DNA from: Siphonodentalium dalli
Taxonomy: Eukaryota > Mollusca > Scaphopoda > Gadilida > Siphonodentaliidae
Direction: 5' to 3'
DNA length: 64,000 nucleotides
Assembly (NCBI GenBank): GCA_032622095.1
Contig: CP136065.1
Coordinates: 117,715,195-117,779,194, forward strand
Under the pieces are notes generated by a model, which saw only the letters and a program-made list of their open reading frames with translations, had not been told where the DNA came from and did not search any database. Below, piece by piece: positions 1 through 12,691 of this stretch (positions are counted from its first letter, which is position 1; every line of letters starts with the position of its first letter). The translations under genes were made by a program, and so were the position numbers.

Positions 1-1690
1 TTGTCAAGAATGTTAATAATGACATGTAGATGGGAACGAGTCATTTTGGGGTCATTCGGCCAAAAAACATGGCCGCCAGCAGCCATCTTGGATTTTACTC
101 TTTGTATGACTAAATCCTTTAGCACGGGCTACAGGTCGTACCTTTAGTCTGATCATCATAAAATTTGTCATGGTTGTTGAAATTGGAATGTAGATGGGAA
201 CGAGTCATTTTGGGGTCATTCGGACAAAAAAATGGCCACCAGCAGCCATATTGGGTTTAAAAATTTAATCCATTAGCACGGGCCACAGGTCGTACTGTTC
301 TTCTGATCATCATGAAATTTGTCATGGATGATAATATTGACATGTAGATGGGAACGAGTAATTTTGGGGTCATTCGGCCAAAAAACATGGCCGCCAGCAG
401 CCATCTTGGATTTTACTCTTTGTATGACTAAATTCTTTAGCACGGGCTGCAGGTCGTACCTTTAGTCTGATCATCATAAAATGTGTCATGGATGTTAACA
501 ATGACATGTAGATGGGAACGAGTAATTTTGGGGTCATTCGGCCAAAAAACCTGGACGCCAGCAGCCATCTTTGATTTTACTCTTTGTATGACTAAATCCT
601 TTAGCACGGGCTACAGGTTGTACCTTTAGTCTGATCATCATGAAATGTGTCATGAATGTTAATAATGACATGTAGATGGGAAAAAGTCATTTTGAGGTCA
701 TTCAGCCGAAAAACATGGCCGCCAGCAGCCATCTTGGATTTTACTCTTTGTATGACTAAATCCTTTAGCATGGGCTACAGGTCGTACCTTTAGTCTGATC
801 ATCATAAAATTTGTCATGGTTGTTGAAATTGGAATGTAGATGGGAACGAGTTAGTTTGGGGTCATTCGGACAAAAAACATGGCCGCAAGTGGCCATCTTG
901 GATTTAAAAATTTAATCCATTAGCACGGGCCACAGGTCGTACTGTTTGTCTGATCATGAAATTTGTCATGGATGATAATATTGACATGTAGATGGGAACG
1001 AGTAATTTTGGGGTCATTCGGCCAAAAAACATGGCCGCCAGCAGCCATCTTGGATTTTACTCTTTGTATGACTAAATTCTTTAGCACGGGCTGCAGGTCG
1101 TACCTTTAGTCTGATCATCATAAAATGTGTCATGGATGTTAACAGTGACATGTAGATGAGAACTAGTCATTTTGGGGTCATTCGGCCAAAAAACATGGCC
1201 GTCAGCAGCCATCTTGGATTTTACTCTTTGTATGACTAAATCCTTTAGCACGGGCTGCAGGTCGTACCTTTGGTCTGATCATCATAAAATGTGTCATGGA
1301 TGTTAACAATGACATGTAGATGGGAATGAGTAATTTTGGGTTCATTCGGCCGAAAACAAGGCCGCCAGCTAAATTCTTTAGCACGGGCTACATGTCATAC
1401 CTTTAGTCTGATCATCATAAAATTTGTCATGAATGTTAATAATGACATGTAGATGGGAACGAGTCATTTTGGGATCATTCGGCCAAAAAACATGGCCGCC
1501 AGCAGCCATCTTGGATTTTACTCTTTGTATGACTAAATTCTTTAGCATGGGCTACAGGTCGTACCTTTAGTCTGATCGTCATAAAATTTGTCTTGGATGT
1601 TAACGATGACATGTAGATGGGAACGACTCATTTTGGGGTCATTCGGCCGAAAACAAGGCCGACAGCAGCCATCTTGGATTTTACTTTTCT
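1..1690. repeat. ~164-bp tandem satellite with a four-monomer higher-order period
   Basis: About eleven monomers can be anchored on the word GATCATCAT at 151, 305, 469, 633, 797, 952, 1113, 1277, 1410 and 1574. Most spacings are 161-164 bp. Two monomers are short (154-155 bp) and one is deleted (133 bp). Each monomer carries a GCCATCTTGG core. The short variant type (ending GGCCACAGGTCGTACTG) recurs at 305 and 952, so the array also repeats every four monomers (about 645 bp). The left end runs off the window. Confidence 0.93.
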
Positions 1691-1959
1691 CTTCATGTCT
1701 ATAAACATGTATTGGATATTAAACTTTCCACATTCCTAATGGCTCCATTGACTGTAATACATTAAATTATTCCCTTTCCAAGTTGAGCTACAGTGTCATT
1801 GACACTTTCATTTATCAATACCAGCGGTTTGTACCTGTGACAAAACCAGAGCAATCAATAAACAATAGCTCTGACAGCTAAACAAATACCCTAAGCCAAT
1901 AATTCACTGAAATGAATACCTGGGACAGACCCAGGCTGAGATGGTTAAGGCACATTGAT

Positions 1960-2385
1960 GTTGTTCACATCTTCCGTTAAAGAGTTATTCCTCTTTGTTT
2001 ATCTGAAAATGTTTTATTTCCGTCCGCTCATATAGCTCAACCATGATGGGTTATCGGATCTCGATGAAATTTGGTATGCATGCAGGTTTTCACCTGGATG
2101 GCTTTCAAAACAGGTCCATTGGCATTGTTCACATTTTCCGTACAAGAGTTATCCCTCTTGTATATCTGAAAATATTATATTTCCGTCCGTCTGCTCATAT
2201 ATCTCAGTCATGTGTTATTTGATTCTGTTGAAATTTGGTATGGAGTTTTGGCATCATGAGAGCTTTCAAACGTTCAAAGGGTTCAGTTATGTTGTGTGTT
2301 TCCGTTCAAGCGTTATCCCTCTTTGTTATTCTGAAACTGTTTAATTTTGTCCGTCCGCCCGTATATCTTTTTTAATTTGGTTTCC
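1960..2385. repeat. Three diverged ~160-bp dispersed-repeat units
   Basis: The phrases TTGTTCACAT...TTCCGT, GAGTTATCCCTCTT and TTTCCGTCCG recur about every 160 bp (near 1962, 2126 and 2287). Each is followed by GAAATTTGGTATG. This type of noncoding dispersed repeat is common in invertebrate genomes. No coding potential is seen. Confidence 0.7.
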
Positions 2386-2774
2386 GTCCTGCCCATGTTT
2401 CAATTGACACCATGTATTGAGGTATGCCAGCATGCACCAGGGGTGACACTTCTTGTTTTGAATATGACGGATAAAAATGGAGTCCAAATATAATGTGGTT
2501 CATTGATCTATCAACAAATTGACTTAGCGGGTGCGGGATATCGTATACGCTATATATATATTTCAAATGGCCGATTGATTCTGATTGGGAAAACAATCTC
2601 GTCTCCGAGCTGTAAACAAATTATAAAAATAGCTTTTCCGGCATTATCTTGTATATTTTGTGATGTTGTACCATGACTATTACTATGTGAGCATCTCAGA
2701 CAGTTATGCAGGAAAAATCAAAATTACAAATATATCACTATATAACGAGCACATGTCAGTAAACTGTTTCTCAC

Positions 2775-2987
2775 CGTTGCTTCCCAAATGCTCTTTCACG
2801 TATTTCAGAGCTTCGCGGCATTGCCACTCGTCCGTCACATCAAGCTTGACAATATGGAGACGATCTGACGTAGCTTTCCGAAGATTTTCAGCTCCCTCGC
2901 GATCAGGGGCAAGACATCCGGCAAACACCGTGAAACCAAGACCATCTAGTTTCTCGGCTAAACTATGTCCGAAACCAGTGTCACACC
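2775..2987 (-). CDS. Short-chain dehydrogenase/reductase, exon 2 (partial gene)
   Basis: This internal coding exon of 213 nt has an acceptor (pyrimidine tract then CAG, 2990-2988) and a donor (GTGAGA, from 2774). It completes the NAD(P)-binding glycine motif begun in exon 1: spliced, the two give TGCDTGFG, the TGxxxGxG of classical SDRs. The motif is followed by an FTVFAGCL strand and the KLDVTD motif that contacts the adenine ring. The pattern is closest to the SDR9C group (retinol dehydrogenases, HSD17B2/HSD17B6, BDH1). The NNAG motif and the catalytic YxxxK must lie on later exons, which are outside the window to the left; none is visible in 1-2774. The exon enters and leaves in phase 1. 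Substrate (steroid, retinoid or hydroxybutyrate) cannot be told from this piece. Confidence 0.88.
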
Positions 2988-2999
2988 CTGAAAAAAAAT

Positions 3000-4240
3000 C
3001 TAAATTATGCACAAAACTTCACGGCACTCATTATGACTATTGAACTCGATTTGTACGAATTATATATTTTTGAAATTCTTCGAAAAAGTTTTGATTCGTT
3101 TTCACACTTATGGTGTCGTCACCATTAAGATAAATACTGACGGAGGGGATAATTTAACATCAGATGGAAGATTGTATATATAGTACAGAAAGTACCGTAG
3201 GCGGTCGTGCTTTCCATACGATTCGCCAGACTAGAGCTCATACACCACCCTTAGAACTAAGCCAAAAATCCGACACCGAACTCCAATATGGCGGCCAAGA
3301 TGGCGGCGAAATGTGGAAATTTGCTCTAAGCTTTAAACATTTCACCACATATCGTTCCTCCTTGTCGTTGCACATTGACAACTTGCTGAATGTTATAGAC
3401 TTGTCAGATAGAATAATCGTTAGAGTGCACAATATGACCATCATATGCATCCAGGCTCGATTTTGTTGGCCCAAATATGACGTCTTATTTAATTTCCGGT
3501 ATAAGCTTGTAACGACTCGACGCTGATCACGCAATGTCTGATTTGAATCACTGTGTGTTATTGTTATGAAGACTCCATCCAAAATGTATGTGTGTATGGT
3601 GTTACTGAGGCAAGTATTTCCAAAACATTTAGTTGCGAAATATTTGTTCAAATCCAAGATGGCGTCCAATATGGCAACAAGAAATTGAACAAATGGGGGA
3701 CACGAAGCAAGGTTACACACAGATGAGACAGGAGAATAATTTCACTATATGTGGCAATTTTCTGCATCTTGGTACAGCTGGCCCAATATCACCTTTTAGA
3801 AAATGTTGATATAAAATCGCCAAAGTATACTCGGCGTCACAATAGCATACTAATTTATAATACTATTTATTAATACTAATAGGGTACAATACCCCTCACT
3901 GTTTTTTTCAATTCAAATTTTTATTTTCATATAAACCAAAACATTGTATTTGAGATATATATAAAGTTTTGAACACAATCACAACTAGATATAAGTGAAT
4001 AATTATACATATAAGACGAATTTAATAATAATCACGATGTCCAAGAAGATTGCTGGGAATGTAGAAAATATAGTCTATATAACATAAATTTCCTAATTTC
4101 TGAATGTCCACATATATTTATAACTTTGGTCATAAAAGCAGAGATATACAGCACACAAAACAAAAGTCAGATTTATATCCAAATTCAAACATTTATTTAA
4201 AATGTGATATCAGGTCACGGGTTTGAAAACATCAATCAAT
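3000..4240. other. Gene-free intron stretch with AAGATGGCGGC-type repeat
   Basis: The part around 3,270-3,700 is a dispersed repeat containing ATATGGCGGCCAAGATGGCG (about 3,286) and CCAAGATGGCGTCC (about 3,655). The open frames across it carry no recognisable domain. The rest (3,840-4,240) is AT-rich sequence without visible structure. Confidence 0.5.
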
Positions 4241-4249
4241 CAAATCGGT

Positions 4250-5165
4250 GAGATGTGTGGGTATACACGGAAAATTAACACTTGGGGTGGCTGTATTGTC
4301 ATGAATGGGTGGATATGGAAACATATGTTGGATGTGTGGTCATTGATTGGGTGTATGGATAAAGAGGGAGTGGATGTATTGTGTGATGTGTATATGGCAT
4401 GACTGTATAGTCATGGTTCGCGTATATATGCATACGTGGAGTCGCTGGGTGGTCATTGCTGAGACGTATATATATGGAGTGTCATTATGGTTAGGTATAC
4501 GGGGAGTGACTGTGTGTTCGTATGTGATGTGAATGGGTGTACATGGAGTTATTGTATGATCATGAAGGATGTGCAAATGTATACAATGAGTGACTATATG
4601 GTAATTGGTTGAGTGTACATGTATATATGGTGTGACTGCATGACCACGGTTAGGTGTATGTGTATACAATGAGTGGCTGTATGGTCATGTGTGACGTGGA
4701 TAAGAATACACTGAGTGACTGTATGGTCATGTGTGTGTGGGAGAGAGAGGGTGTGTGTGTGTGTGTGTGAGGGTGTGTGTGGGTGTGAGGGTGTGTGAGT
4801 GAGGGTGAGGGTATGTGAGAGAGGGTGTGTGTGAGGGTGTGTGCGAGGGTGTGTGTGAGGGTGTGTGAGAGTATGTGTGTGCGAGAGGGCGTGTGAGGGT
4901 GTGTTGGTGTGTGTACTGGTATACCCGATGTGGCTGTGTGGTCATGGGTGTGGTGTATGGTCGTAAAGAGAGTAGCGATATATGGTCATATGTGTGGCGT
5001 TTATGTATATATGGAGTGACTGTATGGTCATGGGTGGGAAGTACAGGTGTGCCGTGCATGGCTGTGTTATCACGAATGGGTGTGTATGTGTATATGCTGG
5101 CTGTATGACAATGGGTGGGTGTATGCATACATATGGAGTACTTGTATTGTTATGGGTAATTTATA
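4250..5165. repeat. Degenerate minisatellite with embedded GT/GA microsatellite
   Basis: Phrases such as GTGACTGTATGGTCATG and GGGTGTATATG recur every 60-80 bp with many changes. The core 4,733-4,915 is an almost pure GTGTGT/GAGAGA/GAGGGTGTGT tract. The open frames across it (Thr/His/Pro repeats) are a by-product of the repeat. Confidence 0.85.
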
Positions 5166-6738
5166 TTGAGAAATTTGTTTTAATAAGTCTATAAATATAC
5201 ACATTACCATCGATATTCAGCTTGGGTATATGTTAGGTATATGTTTTCGAGCGTTTGCCTTAACCCTTCCAATACTGAATGTATTATCCCACGCAAGTTA
5301 TAAATATATACATTGGAATTGTCTATTATTTATTCATTTGGAGGGATGTTAACGATATGTGAGCAGACGACAGTCAGACGAAAGGATAATACAAGTGCAG
5401 AATGAACCGTATTAATTGGTATAGATTATTTAGATAATACGTTCAACAATGGTCGTTTGTTGAACTGATTATCTGAACATTTCCTGAGGGAACCACTCGT
5501 CACTGAGTACATAAAGGGTTAACGAGTGCATGACGGAAGGTGAATTAAATGTTGGTCGATCTCGACAGATATGGGCGAAACCAAGTTTCGACTCTGATCA
5601 CCCAGAGCGATTTCTGTCCATAAAATTAGCTCATGAAACATTTATGAGCAAATGTATCGCTGTCAATATTCAGGAAATGTTGGCAAAAACGAACGGTTTG
5701 TAGAAAAATGAAGACGTCGAGCGGATACTTCGACACCTAATTCACCCCACGAAGCTATATTTGAATTGTAACGGTTTGTGTGTAATACCAGCTTGCAAAA
5801 TATCAAGACTACTTTGGCACTTGGACTGCCGTCATACAAATCTTTTATTCATGTTTTAATGTGTTATACACATAGCGACTTTTCCTCGATTCGTTAAATT
5901 CAAATCAGCCTAAGATTAAAAAAGGTACTTTTTCTTAACAACATCACTTTTCGCTACCATCATAGCAATTCAGCAGGATCCAAATACATCACAGCAAATT
6001 ATAAGCCCACTTAACCAGGGGTGAGCCCGGCGTCTTGGAAGAAATGCATCGGAAGTGGGGTGGGTGGCAACGCGGGCTATCTAGACGAGTGACTGAGGGC
6101 CGTTCGCTCTATACAACGCTCATATGCATACACAATTCTCTGAACTAGAACGCAGCAGCCGCACAAAGTTCTCAGCCATATAATGGCCGGAAAACTCGCA
6201 GTATAGACTTTACATAATCAGCCTACAGATGAGAGATATCGCCGAGCCTGCGGGTTGCAAACAAATACTAGGGACGATCCGCGTTTTCAATGGTACTACG
6301 AATCTAGTACGCTTTACAAAGGCAAGCTGTGGCCACCCCGAAGAGAACGTGCGTCGAGTTGCAAGTGAATTGATATGGGAATATTATGAAGTACAAGAGC
6401 AAATGTTGACAAAACAGTCTGTCAACACAAGCTTATCTCAGTTGATAGCTCGCGGCGGGTACATGCAGCAATATGACCCAGTTTCTTTAAATCTACTGGT
6501 CTATGGAATTTATTACAATTAGAATATACGAGAGCGTTGAAAACATCTGCACTGTGTGTGTATATGCATCAAATCACATAGCATATTCCGCAAGTCATCC
6601 CGTGTGGATATGTTCAACAATGGGCCTACTCCAGTGCGGTATACAAGTCAGGCAGTAACCGCTTGTATCGATAGTGATTGATCATTCGTTGTGGGCATGT
6701 CCCTTACTGTTAACACATGTTTACTGTTAATACGTTAT
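5166..6738. other. Gene-free stretch; unrecognised 97-codon frame at 6,229-6,522 (+)
   Basis: No family is recognised. The open frame at 6,229-6,522 starts with ATG and includes the segment RRVASELIWEYYEVQEQML, but it has no known domain and no splice context that I can support. Around 5,960, the phrase ATCATAGCAATTCAGCAGGA matches the hairpin repeat at 43,085-43,190. Confidence 0.3.
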
Positions 6739-6740
6739 TA

Positions 6741-9463
6741 GCGAGTTTGCGATTTCAAACGGGTACGGGTACCGGTACGGGTACTGGTAGCTACCCGTAC
6801 CGGTACACGTTTTTAAATCGCAAACTGTTTTACGGGTAGAATTAAGCATATCGACGGGTAGTGTATGGTGAGCCAATTGCAGCACAATATATATTATATA
6901 GAGAAATTGTTATCCGCATTCGCTTTCTTGGCTGACGTTATACTTGCTGTTATGGTTATATGATGGACATCTGCGTGGATAATGGATTGCATTAACCAGG
7001 GACGAGGCGAAAGTGGAAGGGGTTGGCGTCTTTCTTTGACTCATTTTGGTAACATTTTCAATAATTAACTTTCAAAAGTAATTTCCCAGACCGTTCGAGT
7101 GTCGTCTAGAACAGATGGAATTTTCTGACTGAGAAAATATGTTATGATAGCACAAATATACAATTACGCTAATTTAATAATCCAACCATTATTCGGTGTA
7201 AAATGTGTTGGTTTAGACCCAGCGTCCAAGAATGTCCTACATGCATGCACTTTTAGTCAGATATAAGACCGAAATTGCCCCTTATATTAGTTGGGAAATA
7301 TTTAGTCATATAACTGGTAATGGGTTGGAATCTTTCGAAGGGTCGGGCAAGGGAATATTCATCCCAAGAACTTGGATATTTGTCTGGGTCTAAACCCGGA
7401 TGTAGGTAGAACAAGAGCTACGCTGGGCGTGCAAAATACGCCCTCTCTTGGGTCGGCGGAAACTGGTAAAAAAAAGGGGCATAACTCTGGTAAAAATTGG
7501 CGGACGGAACTCAAATTTGAACTTGACCTGTGTTTTGGTGGGAGAAAGTAATATACCAAATTATCATTGAATCCGATAAGCTCTAGTAAAGTTATCATCC
7601 GGACAACAAATTTCAGGGATTTTCTAAGTCAAATTACGTCAAATAAGGGGCATAACTCCGGTGAAATTTGGTGGACGGAACCCAACTTCGAACTTGAGCT
7701 GTCTTTTCTCCTAATAAACCCACATACCAAATTTGATTGAAATCGGTTCACGCTAACTAAAGTTATAATCCGGACAACAAATTTAAGAGATTTTCTAAGT
7801 CAAATTACGTCAAAAAAGGGGCCATAACTCTCGCAAAAATTATCGGATTAAAACGAAATTCGGACTTTAGCTGTATTTCGATATATGTAATCCACAAAAA
7901 AACGGGTTTTGCGTATAAACATTCCAAAATCGAGTTATCATCCGGAAACCAAAAAACATAAGAAAAACAGAATTTTCTGAGTCGAAAAAGGGGCATAACT
8001 CTGCCAAAAATTGTCGGACAGAACCCAAGTTCGAACTTGACCTGTGTTTTGGTGGGAGAAAGTAATATACCAAATTTGGATTCATGCCGATAAACTATAA
8101 TAAAGTTATCATCCGGACAACAAATTTCAAGGATTTTCTAAGTCAAAAAACGTCAAATAAGGGGCATAACTCCGGTGAAAATTGGCGGGCGGAACCCAAA
8201 TTCGAACTTCAACTTACTTTTCGGCTAATAAACCAACATACCAAATTTTATTGAATTTGGTTCACTCTAACTAAAGTTATCATCCGGAAACCAGGTTAAC
8301 GGACGGACGCCCGGACGCCTATACGCACCACAGGGTACTTGTGAGGTGCGATCTTTTGTTTGCGTCCAATTTTAAAGAGCACCAAAACATACGTTGAAAT
8401 TATTCTGTCATTCAGTTTGATTTTCCAAAAATGTATTAGTGGGGATTTTTTTTATAGTTTTAGACCAACATTTGCAAATATTCCTACTTTTGGTAGAAAA
8501 ACATTCGGGCTATATGGTCGACAGCAGGTTGGAAATATCCAACAAATGTAAAGCTTGAGGAAAGTCAATAATTTATCAAATTTCCATGTTCAGATTTCAA
8601 AACGTTCTCACACCAGACCGAACCATGGTCGACCCGGTATGCCCTGGTCTAACCACATTCAGTGGCTCGTCAATACTGATCATTAATTTGTGAAAAACAA
8701 ACCAGGGCGTGAATTTGCCTGGTGTTAGACCACTAGATGTTATGATTTAGCAATTTCCAGGTTCATATCTACAAAACTGTTCTCGTATTGCATGGTCGGC
8801 AAGGTGGACCCCCCCCCCCCCCATCACAGGACTTCTGCAACAAGACTACTGATCCATTTAGAACAGTCCACAATAATATTCAGGACAGTGAAGGATCAGT
8901 TGTGGGGGGATCAGAGCCCAACGGCGTGCACAATTTGAATTACGCACAAACCTCTGTTTGGTGTGGTTTAAGGGGGTGTATAGTTGGGAATTTGAAGGTG
9001 GACACACCTTCTCAACGCGGAGACCCCCTACAATTACGTCCCTGTGTCGAGACTGCGTATAGCACCGCCAACTCACTCTCTTAATCATAACATGTCATTA
9101 CTTGAGTGAAGACAGTTGTCAGTAAACAAATCGGCGTTCCATAGTTATCTTAGTGTTATAAGCCGCCTCGATACTTTGAACATAAAACATGGCTTAAATG
9201 ACAAATGTATCAATGAGATTTGGCAATGAAATCGTGCAATAAATAGATTAATGCATAGCTGACTGTTATTTCGTAGAACTAATGTACTTTTGAGTGAGAA
9301 AACTTTAGCGAAAGACTACCAGTCAATGGGATACATCTACCCGTTCCAATTCCCTATCGCTTTATGTGCTGCATTCAAAGTACGCAAATGACCGTGACGA
9401 TTTTCACCGATCTACCTGGATCTACCGGTACCCGTACCCGTCCGACGGGTATCGCAAACTCGC
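6741..9463. mobile_element. Putative non-autonomous TIR element, TA-flanked
   Basis: The left end GCGAGTTTGCGAT...ACGGGTACGGGTACCGGTA (6,741 on) is repeated in inverted form at the right end (9,416-9,463). Both ends are flanked by TA. The left end also carries its own GGTACC-rich inverted pair near 6,760-6,835. The interior is a 171-bp tandem array plus unstructured sequence with a poly-C tract at about 8,809-8,822. No transposase was seen. The element boundaries are inferred from the inverted ends. Confidence 0.55.
7470..8345. repeat. ~171-bp tandem repeat (GGGGCATAACTC family), five units
   Basis: GGGGCATAACTC (once GGGGCCATAACTC) occurs at about 7,475, 7,647, 7,818, 7,990 and 8,160. Each is followed by AAATTGGCGGACGGAACCC and AAGTTATCATCCGGA. 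The array ends in CGGACGGACGCCCGGACGCC and a GTGAGGTGCGA tail. A degraded copy lies at about 40,850-41,075. Confidence 0.88.
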
Positions 9464-9756
9464 TATTGTTGCATATGGTACAATGCCATTATTCAGAAAA
9501 TAGTCTGCATACATGAAGCAGGCCGACATAACACGATATACAATATAACAATTGCGATACCGTTTATTGCTAATTGATATAAACACTTTCTCCCATATGC
9601 CGCGGCTCTCTTCAAACAAGCAGTTGCTGTCGAAATCAACATAATTACACCAGCTCGTGTCAAAATATAAACATTATAGGTGTAAAGTTATTAATTTTTA
9701 TTGGAAACTTTCAACAAAATTGCGATATTTACGACCAGAGACGAATATTTATGATG
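8360..9756. other. Stretch without recognisable genes
   Basis: It holds short unrelated open frames, a C14 tract at about 8,809, a degenerate inverted pair around 8,625-8,745 (ACCAGACCGAACC.../...GGTGTTAGACC) and the right TIR of the element above. No coding family is recognised. Confidence 0.4.
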
Positions 9757-11500
9757 ATACGGTATTTTGCGGAATTTTGTGTGGGTTAATAACGTCGGCC
9801 GTGGACGCGTTAGCGAGTCAATATTTGGAAGTCACTATCAGGTGTATTGCACTACCATGCATCACCAAAATATACTGTCCGAAATCACAAGAAGACACCG
9901 GGCTCCCCGTGACTGTTAGCCAATATCGACATTTGCGGGGTTAATAACACCGATCGGAGTCGAGCGAACAGATGAAATTTTCTAGCTTGACTTCGTAGGC
10001 TATGTCGCTACGTTATAACGTCGAGATATAGTGTCCACGGGCCCATGTAGGCGCCCGGGCAGTCCGGGCGGTCCCAGGCTATTTTTGTTTATATAGTATT
10101 TTATCGGATTTTGAGGGGTTAATAACACCGACCGGAGGCGAACGAACGAGTAAAATTTTCTAGGTTGACCTCGTGGGATATGTCGCTACATTATAACGTC
10201 GAAATATAGTGTCCACGGGCCCATGGGGTCGCCCGGGCGGTCCAGGGATCTTTTTGTTTATATAGTATTTTACCGGATTTTGAGGGGTTAATAACATCGG
10301 CCGTGGATGCATCAACGAGTCAATATATGGAATTCACACTCAGGTGTATTGCACTACCACGCATCACCAAAATATACTGTCTGACAACACACGAAGACAC
10401 CCGTGATCACCCGGGCTCTCTTAGCCAATATCGGCATCTGTGGGGTTAATATCACCGGCCGGAGACGAGCGAACGAGTAAAATTTTCTAGGTTGACCTTG
10501 TGGGGTATGTCGTTACGTTATAGCTTCGAAATATAGTGTCCACGGGGCCATGGGGCCGACCGGGCGGTCCCGGGCTCTGTTTTTTATATAGTATTTTACC
10601 GGATTTTGAGGGGTTAATAACATCGGCCGTGGATGCGTCAACGAGTCAATATATGGAATTCACACTCAGGTGTATTGCACTACCACGCATCACCAAAATA
10701 TAATGTCTGAAACACACGAAGACACCCGTAATCACCCGGGCTCTCTTAGCCAATATCGGCAAAAGTGGGGTTAATATCACCGGCCGGAGATGAGCAAGCG
10801 AGTACAAATTTCTATGTTGCCCTCAGGTGGTATGTCGCTACGTTATAACGTCGAGATATAGTGTCCACGGGCCCATGGGACCACCCGGGCGGTCCCGGGC
10901 GGTCCCTTTTTGTTTATATAGTATTTTACCGGGTTTTGAGGGGTTAATAACATCGGCCGTGGATGCATCAACGAGTCAATATATGGAATTCACACTCAGG
11001 TGCATTGCACTACTACGCATCACCAAAATATACTGTCTGAAACACACGAAGACACCCGTAATCACCCTGGCTCTCTTAGCCAATATCGGCATTTGTGGGG
11101 TTAAATTAATATCACCGGCCGGAGACAAGCGAGCGAGTAAAAATTTCTAGTTTTACCTCGTGGGGTATGTCGCTACGTTATAACGACGAAATATAGTGTC
11201 CACGGGACATGGGGCCGCCCGGGCGGTCCCGGGTTCTTTTTGTTTATATGGTATTTTACCGTTATTTGAGGGTTAATAACATCGGCCGTGGATGCGTCAA
11301 CGAGTAAATATATGGAATTCACACTCATGTGTATTGCACTACCGCGCATCACCAAAATTTACTGTCTGAATACACACGAAGACACCCATAATAACCCTGG
11401 CTCTCTTAGCCAATATCGGCGGCATTCGTGGGGTTAATATCACCAGCAGCAGACGAGCGAACGAGTAAAATTTTCTAGGTTGACCTTGTGGGGTATGTCG
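9757..11500. repeat. ~327-bp GC-rich tandem satellite
   Basis: GGGGTTAATAACATCGGCCG recurs at about 9,785 (variant), 10,285, 10,611, 10,941 and 11,270, a spacing of 326-330 bp. A truncated unit lies near 10,117. Monomers contain ATATGGAATTCACACTCAGG, GGGTATGTCGCTACGTTATA and a CCCGGGCGGTCCCGGG block. A further forward unit lies at 12,330-12,690 and an inverted half-unit at 12,120-12,300. Confidence 0.9.
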
Positions 11501-11930
11501 CTACATTTTATTACATGTCTATCAACGTAATTCGCACGATCGCACGAGTTTCCAGGCGTGTGATAATTCTCAGAATCGCACTAGTGCAATCTGTCGACGG
11601 AACTATTTCATTCAGTGTTGTTAGACTGGTTCTCGTCGTTACTATTTTAACTTTTTCAATCACGACAATAAAGAAACAATAAGCGACCAATCGATGAGAT
11701 GATTCATTCAAGTAGTTTCATTTCAAGAATATGTTTGTCGAGGCACATACTTTAATTTCAAACGCATCATTAAAGATGGGCCAAGGTTACCCGCGGATAG
11801 ACGGGCTCCCTGTCTGATTATTGCGTTAACCCTAAAAAGCCGTTAAAACTCATTTAAATTCACATTTTCTGTTCCGGAGATGTACGATTGTGATTCAACT
11901 TACTATGATACAGAGATATGTAATAAAAAT

Positions 11931-12090
11931 AGAACAGCATGAGTGTCTGGATTTTGACGAATTATCGCACTCGATTTGTTGGCGGAACGCGATACCACTC
12001 GTACGTGACTGCGTCCCGCACTCGAGGTATTGCTCCGCCAACAAATCTCGTGCAATAATTTCGTCAAAATCCAGACACTCATGCGGTTCT
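11931..12090. repeat. Long hairpin (~65-bp arms, ~30-bp loop)
   Basis: The left arm begins AGAACAGCATGAGTGTCTGG. Its near-perfect reverse complement ends at 12,090 (CCAGACACTCATGCGGTTCT). The arms extend through CCGCCAACAAATC to about 11,996 and 12,025. It sits between forward and inverted satellite units, and looks like a foldback/MITE insertion or an inverted-duplication centre. Confidence 0.87.
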
Positions 12091-12118
12091 ATCTATATAA
12101 CGTCGAAATATATATAGG

Positions 12119-12691
12119 GGTGTGACTAATTACCGCCCGGGACAGCCCGGGCGACCCCACGGGCCCGTCGACACTATATATCGACGTTATACGGTAGCGA
12201 CGTGCCACATGAGGGCAACCTAGAAGATTTTACTCGCTCGTTCGTCTCCGGTCGGTGTTATTAACCCCGAAAATGCCGATATTAGCTAAGAGAGCCCGGA
12301 TGATCCCGGGTGATCCCGGGTGTCTTCGTGTGTTTTCGGAATACCCGGGCGGTCCCGGGCTCTTTTTTTATATAGTATTTTACCGAATTTTGAGGGGTTA
12401 ATAACATCGGCCGTGGATGCGTCAATGAGTCAATATATGGAATTCACACTCAGGTGTATTGCACTACCACACATCACCAAAATTTACTGTCTGAAAACAC
12501 ACGAAGACACCCGTAATCACCCTGGCTCTCTTAGCCAATATTGGCATTTGTTGGGTTAATATCACCGTCCGGAGACGAGCGAGCGAGTAAAAATTTCTAT
12601 GTTGTCCTCAGGTGGTAAGTCCCTACGTTGTAACGTCGAGATATAGTGTCCACGGACCCGTGTGAGCGCCCGGGCGGTAATTAGTCACACC
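12119..12691. mobile_element. Foldback unit built from inverted satellite monomers
   Basis: The left end GGTGTGACTAATTACCGC is matched by its reverse complement at the right end (to 12,691). Inside each end the sequence continues as 327-bp satellite monomer in opposite orientations: CGGGCCCGTCGACACTATAT on the left and the ATATAGTGTCCACGGACCCG side on the right. The arms are therefore over 100 bp long. No clear target-site duplication was seen. Confidence 0.6.

Noticed and set aside
4340-5128. Thr/His/Pro-rich minus-strand frames and Trp/Val-rich plus-strand frames
   Set aside because: Low-complexity translation of the GT-rich minisatellite.
6229-6522. 97-codon plus-strand frame as a gene
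   Set aside because: No family, no splice or expression support, and lies in repeat-rich intron sequence; kept only as a remark.
8788-9084. 98-codon plus-strand frame starting MHGRQGGPPPPP
   Set aside because: Opens through a poly-C tract, has an equally long antisense frame and no family.
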